64,000 bases of DNA from Rusavskia elegans (taxonomy: Eukaryota; Ascomycota; Lecanoromycetes; Teloschistales; Teloschistaceae), in contig SAUG01000050.1 of assembly GCA_011316305.1 (NCBI GenBank), forward strand, positions 554,510-618,509, read 5' to 3'. Positions 58,871 through 64,000 of the stretch are shown here, in pieces. The translations under genes and the position numbers were made by a program. The number at the start of each line of letters is the position of its first letter. Positions within the stretch are counted from its first letter, which is position 1. The notes beneath the pieces are model-generated. The model worked only from the letters and a program-made list of their open reading frames with translations, made no database searches and was not told the DNA's origin.

Positions 58871-60277
58871 TTAAGAAGCGAATCTGGAAATGGTCTCACG
58901 TCTTCCTGCTGAGCTGCTGAGAGGATCGTATATTTTACCTGAAGAGATAGTGCCATAGAACCAATCGGCCATCACCATCAGCTTTGTAAGGTTAGCCATG
59001 GGACCGGTTGGAATCCGTGGATTTCCCTGCTTCGTCCCGAAAATTGACTTAGTCGGCTTGGAAGCCTCCAAGTGTTGCATGACGTTGGCCGGGGAAGACA
59101 CCTGCGGGCGATACCATGGCCCATCGTCCATCGGCTCAATTTCATAACTAAACCAGCGGAGCCAATTTGTCCCATCCACTGATTTAAGACGGAGCATAAT
59201 GTTCTTGAAGCCTTGCGGACCACACATGCCACAATCGAGAAGTATTTTGACTTCTTGTATCGGGCCCACTCCCCGGGTTTCCCAGCAGCGCCATGTGATT
59301 GGAAGCTCCAGCCCTTGGTTGGTTATAGCGTAAGGCCCCCGGTGTGTTTTGTGTGGTGCATTTTCAAGCACGTTTCTCGAATTGGCGAAGTTTGTCGGCC
59401 AGTAGGCAAGCATGCCAGTTACTTGCTGATCCGCGGTCCATGCGAAGATCGAATCATCACTGGACTGCTTTATGATTTCGTGTTGCAGTCTTCTGAACGC
59501 TTTACGTCCCTCTCCGTACAACAGTGGCATGTTGACATCGAATATACCAAGCATGCAATAGGCCATGTCTTCGATTCGTGTCGTTCGCCTATTGGCTACC
59601 CAGCTCATTCTTGTTGCCACGCTGGGTTCCCATTTCCCGCCACGCGCCAACTTCAAAGAGGGAGGATGGCCACGACTGTCTGAAGTTCTGGTGCATGGTC
59701 CATACTTATCATTGTCTGGGATGTGTTCAGGGTCAAGTAAGAGGTACATTGTATCAATACCAGTGACTTCGGAGATGTCTTGGACAAGATCTTCTTTAGT
59801 GCCAAGGTATTTCCAGTCGTGGTCCATGAAATAAACAACGCGAGGAGCAAGCAGTTCCTGGAGTGTCCAACCTCTCGTGAACCATTGACTCCTCTTGATC
59901 TGGTCCAAGGTCGTTTGACTGAGTTCATCTACTCGTACATCTTCCTCGGACCAAACGTCGCTCAAATGGACGTAGCAGTGATGGGCGTTTCGGTACCAGG
60001 CGTACATGGAATTGATGGCCTCGGTAAGCTCCGCACTACTCCTTTTGTCGATACAGCAAGTGTCAACCCAACCCCATTCGACGTGGTACCCCGAAACGAA
60101 GTCGCAAAAGTCCTTGATTTTTTTGTACCCTTCACGTTTCTCTTGGACACCTTTTTCAAAGTCCTGGAAAGTGGCCTCGTCGGAGCCCCAGCGATGGGAA
60201 AGGATCGCATAGTATTTTGGGATTTCGCTGTCAAAAAAGTCGCGGAATTCGAGCGTTGATGTATTGATGAGTCGCAT
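58871..60277 (-). CDS. HET-domain protein (vegetative-incompatibility type)
   Basis: A single exon of 468 aa, from the ATG at 60277, encodes a HET-domain protein of the group related to the HET-D/HET-E N-terminal domain. It begins MRLINTSTLEFRDFF. Hallmark blocks are YYAILSHRWGSDEATFQDF (22-40), WGWVDTCCIDKRSSAELTEA (about 68-87) and WFTRGWTLQELLAPR (about 132-146), followed by RIEDMAYCMLGIFDVNMPLLYGEG. No NACHT or WD repeats follow; the C-terminal 150 residues are of unknown function. HET domains trigger cell death when partners from incompatible strains meet, and some are TIR-related NADases (family knowledge). No disruption is seen. Confidence 0.9.
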   Translation of the reverse strand: MRLINTSTLEFRDFFDSEIPKYYAILSHRWGSDEATFQDFEKGVQEKREGYKKIKDFCDFVSGYHVEWGWVDTCCIDKRSSAELTEAINSMYAWYRNAHHCYVHLSDVWSEEDVRVDELSQTTLDQIKRSQWFTRGWTLQELLAPRVVYFMDHDWKYLGTKEDLVQDISEVTGIDTMYLLLDPEHIPDNDKYGPCTRTSDSRGHPPSLKLARGGKWEPSVATRMSWVANRRTTRIEDMAYCMLGIFDVNMPLLYGEGRKAFRRLQHEIIKQSSDDSIFAWTADQQVTGMLAYWPTNFANSRNVLENAPHKTHRGPYAITNQGLELPITWRCWETRGVGPIQEVKILLDCGMCGPQGFKNIMLRLKSVDGTNWLRWFSYEIEPMDDGPWYRPQVSSPANVMQHLEASKPTKSIFGTKQGNPRIPTGPMANLTKLMVMADWFYGTISSGKIYDPLSSSAGRRETISRFAS

Positions 60278-60498
60278 TCTGCCATTTCAAGTGATAATGA
60301 AATGGGTCACCAAAGCATGATGAAACGATCAATGACAATCGTTACTGTGGGCGAAATTTAAGACTCATGCAGTGAGCGATCTAAGCCTGGATTGGTTAAT
60401 GCCCGCTCACTAGCGCGCACGAACGTCGACTACAAATTCACGATCTTTAGAACATCGAAACCAGCTCGACCTTCTCTCCATACAAGCACATCTTACGT

Positions 60499-60548
60499 GT
60501 AAGTCCCTTGTCAGCTACAAACTCGAAATCGATAGACTGACAAACTAG
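60499..60548 (+). other. Possible 5' UTR intron of the eL14 gene
   Basis: GTAAGT at 60499, a GACTGAC branch-like word and an AACTAG acceptor lie just upstream of the ATG at 60562. Leader introns are common in ribosomal-protein genes. An alternative acceptor (TTAAG) lies directly before the ATG. Confidence 0.45.
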
Positions 60549-60561
60549 AGTTTCCATTAAG

Positions 60562-61175
60562 ATGCCCGATATCGAGATTCACGCCTCGGCCTGGCGGATG
60601 GTCGAAGTTGGCCGTGTCGTCCTCTTCACCCATGGTCAATACCTCGGACGCCTCGCCGTCATTGTCGAAATTATAGATCACAAGCGCGTACGCCGCGATT
60701 CGCGCCCTGTCGCACTCATGCACGGCTGATAGACTACCCAGGTTCTGGTTGATGGTCCGTCGAAGAAAGAGAACAACCAAGTACCCCGTCACGCAGTCGG
60801 CCTCAACAACATGATAATTACGCCTATCGTCATTCCCAAATTACCAAGAGCCGCCGGCCGTGGCCCAGTTGCTAAGGCATGGGAGAAAACGGAGGTTGAC
60901 TCCAAGTGGGATCAGAGTGCTTGGGCGAAGCGAAGGGATCAGAGGGAGAAGCGACAGGGACTATCAGACTTCGAACGCTTCAAGGTGATGAAGCTGAAGA
61001 AACAGGTGAGCACTCTGCTGGAACACCCGGGAAGCGTTTGTTGGAAAGCCGTCGGGAGAATGGAGCGAGGACAACGAAGCGGACCCTGTTACTCTGGATT
61101 TGCAGGCCGCTGACATCGCTCGTATAGGCGCGTTTCGAGGTTCGAAAATCGCTGGCAAAGGTGCGAGCGACGTGA
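60562..61175 (+). CDS. RPL14: 60S ribosomal protein eL14
   Basis: Component of the large cytosolic ribosomal subunit. Exons are 60562-60687, 60742-61005 and 61128-61175, giving 145 aa. The N-terminal KOW-type segment reads [20 protein letters not shown], then [15 protein letters not shown] across intron 1. The C-terminal helical part is [20 protein letters not shown] and [18 protein letters not shown] across intron 2. Length and sequence match the eukaryotic family. All introns are phase 0; intron 2 is 122 bp. No snoRNA boxes were convincing in it. Confidence 0.95.
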
Positions 61176-61734
61176 TGAAAGGCAGACTGGGTTTATTGAG
61201 CGAAGGAGACGAGGGCCGTTTCGCTTCAAGGTGCATTCGAGGCGCTGGGAATTACTGCTAGCAAGCAAAATGTCTATTTGCCTTCCAAGTTCTTTAACGA
61301 TGAGTTGAGAGGAAATCCCAATCATGGATTGGAGAGCTTGTGAGGCAATGAACTGGGAGATTGTCAGATTCTAGAACTGGCGTGATTACTTAGAGAAGTC
61401 GCGTGCCAATTGCATGAGAGTAACAACTGCTATTTCAAATCGTTGATATCCACAGGTGCATCAGGGTTGTTTATCCATAGAATGTGTTACCTGGAGCACC
61501 TTTCCTTGTAAGGCGGGTTTAGCGCGCACCGCGGCTGGCTTCGCTACCTCCCAGTCGAAGCTTTCCCAACTTCGAGCAGCAGTTTTAGAGTCTTCGACAC
61601 AAACCTCCGGTATGTACAGAGCCCAGACCATCTGATTACTACGCTATATCATAAGCAAAATGTACCCTATCTTCAGCAAAAAGTGGTATTTCGACAATGG
61701 CTAACAGTCGCCATGTCCTAGACAATCCCTCATC
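61176..61734. other. Intergenic region between eL14 and NAC-alpha genes
   Basis: eL14 3' UTR and NAC-alpha promoter, which is expected to be strong. No other feature is seen. Confidence 0.5.
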
Positions 61735-62520
61735 ATGTCAAACCCACGCATCGAGGAGCTTCCAGATGATCCGCCCGAGAAGAAAGGAGCTGAGGTCGAG
61801 GATGCATCGAGCAGCTCCGACACAGATGAGCCAGAAGCCGCAGGTGGAGAGGAATCTGGGATTCCAGCGGGATCAGCAGTGACCGTTCATTCCCGCAATG
61901 AAAAGAAGGCTAGAAAATCAATTGCGAAGCTGGGGTTGAAGCATGTGCCAGGGATCACGAGGGTTACATTGAGGAGACCAAAGAATGTGAGTTGACCTTG
62001 ATTGATGGGCCGTGTGTGTGTATGCTCGCGAACGCCAGACATGGATACCAATCTTGGCGTACAATCACTAATGCAAATGATCTAGATTTTGTTCGTCATC
62101 AACCAGCCAGATGTCTATAAGTCTCCTTCCAGCAACACTTGGATGTAAATAATGGATCCTCTCGTCCCCTACCTTCCGGCAGCTGATAAGAGATATAGCA
62201 TCTTTGGTGAAGCCAAAATCGAAGATCTCAGCTCCCAGATCCCCGGCGACGCAGCCAACAAGCTCGCACAATCAGAACAAGCCGGCGCAGATTCCCATGC
62301 CGGCCACAGTCATGCCAAAGAAGGCAAAGCCATTGAAGGTGCCGATGCCAACAAGGAAGAGGAGGAAGACGATGGTGAAGAGGTGGATGACACTGGGATC
62401 GAGGCGAAGGATATCGAGTTGGTTATGGCTCAAGCGACCGTGTCGCGAAAGAAGGCTGTCAAAGCTTTGAAAGAGCACGATTCGGATATCGTCAATGCAA
62501 TCATGTCTTTAAGCATGTAG
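61735..62520 (+). CDS. EGD2: Nascent polypeptide-associated complex subunit alpha
   Basis: Ribosome-tunnel-exit chaperone subunit that dimerises with NAC-beta and shields new chains from mis-targeting. Exons are 61735-61986, 62086-62144 and 62199-62520, giving 210 aa. An acidic N-terminus (1-50) precedes the NAC domain: [40 protein letters not shown] and [14 protein letters not shown], spread over all three exons. An acidic linker ([12 protein letters not shown]) leads to the C-terminal UBA domain ([20 protein letters not shown]). Length and domain order are standard. Confidence 0.95.
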
Positions 62521-62896
62521 GCAAGGTTCATTGGAAGATGTCGCCCACACTTGCAACCGTTTGTCCATAAACTTCAAGGTTGTGGATCACCAAAAGCTAT
62601 TCGGGTACTGATCTCTGTCTATAACTGTGTGTGCAATTGACCGCAAGTCCAGTTGTCCACCTTATACAGATCTCGCAAGTGAAAACCGCTCACATGCGTT
62701 GAACAAAGAGGACTTCCTTTTCTAGAGAACCATCATCGAAGCAAAGACATGCCCTGTAGATCATCCCTGCATGCCAAGCATATATATCACGTGACCGACC
62801 TCCCAAAGTTTGTCCGGAGCTTCAACCGACTTTGCAACCTCACCTCCCGAGTAAAACCATCATTCCCAGCAACTACAACTCTCACACACCACCAAA
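62521..62896. other. Intergenic region between NAC-alpha and ATP synthase subunit d genes
   Basis: Short promoter-size gap in a head-to-tail pair. No other feature is seen. Confidence 0.5.
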
Positions 62897-63719
62897 ATGG
62901 CAGCGGGAGTACGTGTCCCCCTTGTCCACTCGCTGCACGTCCTCAATGCCCCCTACCTCCACTAACACCTTCCCCCCCAGCGCTCCGCAGCCACCAAAAT
63001 CGACTGGACCCGCATCACCTCCTCCCTAGGCCTCAAAGGCAGCACAGCAACCTCGCTCCAAGCCTTCAAAAAGCGCAACGATGACGCCCGCCGCAAACTC
63101 GCCGCTCTCCAAAACCAGGCGCAAACCGTCGACTTCAGCAAATACCGGTCCACGCTCAACAACAGTTCCGTGGTCGATGAGATCGAAACGCATTTCAAAG
63201 GGTGGAAACCCGTGACGTATGATGTGGGACGGCAGTTGAAAGCGATTGAGGCGTTTGAGGGACAGGCGGTCAAGAGCGCGGAGGAGACGAAGGGGAAGGT
63301 GGATGAGGAGGTGAAGGCGTTGGAGAAGACGTTGGGGAATATTGAGACGGCGAGGCCGTTTGATGAGTTGACTGTTGTATGTGCTTACCTCCTACCTACC
63401 ACTAGACTTTCTTGTTTGTGGCTTTGGGACATTGCATGCGACGGTGCCTTTTCGTTGCGATTGACATGTTGGCTGACACATTTATTTCTTTTCGCTGTTC
63501 TAGGACGAAGTCGCAGCCGCCCAGCCGGAAATCGACAAGCGCACGGAACAGTTGGTCTCGAAGGGTCGTTGGCAGGTTCCAGGTTACAAGGTCCGTATCC
63601 CCCTTTCTACCCATACTTTCCCCCTTCCCTCCCACTGCTATCATACCGTACTGTACCATACCAATCCCGCCCACTAATGCCTACTACAGGAAAAATTCGG
63701 TGATCTCTCTGTCCTCTAA
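62897..63719 (+). CDS. ATP7: Mitochondrial F1Fo ATP synthase subunit d
   Basis: Peripheral-stalk subunit of the mitochondrial ATP synthase, on the matrix side of the inner membrane. Exons are 62897-62908, 62981-63376, 63504-63590 and 63690-63719, giving 174 aa, the same length as yeast Atp7. The first exon holds only four codons (MAAG). The family pattern is clear: [50 protein letters not shown] and the C-terminal [10 protein letters not shown] and [18 protein letters not shown]. All introns are phase 0. The second exon starts C-rich and ends G-rich on the coding strand. Confidence 0.94.
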
Positions 63720-64000
63720 TTTACATCAACTCGGCCCAATGCCCTACGCGTTCTGAGGTGCCCTTTCATGTTCAATAGGGGGATATACGACTGTACATTT
63801 TGATTCTGGGTTTGCAATAGATAAAATCATGGCTCTGTAGAGATTTCTCTCTATGCTACATCATCGTGCCTCCCCTTCTCCCAGTCTCCCATCTGCACAA
63901 AAACCACATGTTACATGCAGAAAAACTCTACCCACCGAGCCACCCTGCCAAAACCCCCCACACACACCACCATCTCAATCATCCCTTCCCCCCCCCCCCC
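63720..64000. other. 3' flank ending in a poly-C tract
   Basis: ATP7 3' UTR and downstream sequence. The window ends in at least 13 consecutive C (63988-64000), preceded by C-rich sequence; this may be a contig-end artefact or a real homopolymer. Confidence 0.5.

Noticed and set aside
61006..61220. Possible intronic or downstream box C/D snoRNA in the eL14 gene (GTGATGA near 61172)
   Set aside because: No box D or terminal stem is found at a suitable distance; the word overlaps the stop codon of eL14.
1..64000. CRISPR array, bacterial operon features or a viral insertion
   Set aside because: No regularly spaced repeats are present, all confident genes are intron-containing fungal genes, and no capsid, integrase or reverse-transcriptase motifs were seen.

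Overview
The window is nuclear DNA of a filamentous ascomycete (Pezizomycotina). Genes are intron-dense, with short GT-AG introns (mostly 45-100 bp) and frequent CTAAC/CTGAC branch sites. The gene content is that of a mould: RID-type cytosine methyltransferase, HET-domain proteins, NACHT-ankyrin NLRs, a GH76 DFG5-like enzyme and a 7TM-RGS receptor. The class is not fixed by the sequence; Dothideomycetes or a close relative is only a guess. The gene models below were spliced by hand from consensus splice sites and reading-frame continuity.

Layout. 0.4-12.4 kb is a housekeeping block: Msc7-type aldehyde dehydrogenase, an atypical SDR/NAD(P)-binding protein, a gene-poor 2.7 kb gap, a 7TM-RGS protein, the SRP receptor alpha subunit and Yif1. 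12.4-36 kb is accessory in character: two paralogous HeLo-like/NACHT/ankyrin NLR genes (14.1-17.7 and 31.3-35.1 kb), a HET-domain protein with a membrane C-terminus (27.0-30.1 kb), a 227-bp MITE-like inverted-repeat element, a tRNA-Leu-like relic and large non-coding gaps, interspersed with an R-SNARE and a GPI-anchored GH76 protein. 36-44 kb holds a frameshifted gene, an HhH-GPD DNA glycosylase and, divergently, an intact RID methyltransferase. 44-57 kb is dense: SDR, a type II membrane protein of unknown family, a DHA1-like MFS carrier, a type II membrane CE2/SGNH-like protein, an Mpv17/PMP22 protein, a small conserved-looking protein and an SRPK-like kinase. 58.9-64 kb has a second HET protein, then ribosomal protein eL14, NAC-alpha and ATP synthase subunit d.

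How it fits together. Three systems stand out. (1) Non-self recognition: two NLRs and two HET proteins; in the NLRs each exon encodes one domain. (2) Genome defence: RID sits head-to-head with a base-excision glycosylase. (3) Compartment traffic: SRP receptor, Yif1 and an R-SNARE lie within 15 kb, which is probably coincidental.

The most unusual signal is compositional. Many exons, on both strands, start with a C-rich coding strand and end with a G-rich one, and the pattern resets at the next exon (a saw-tooth in GC skew).
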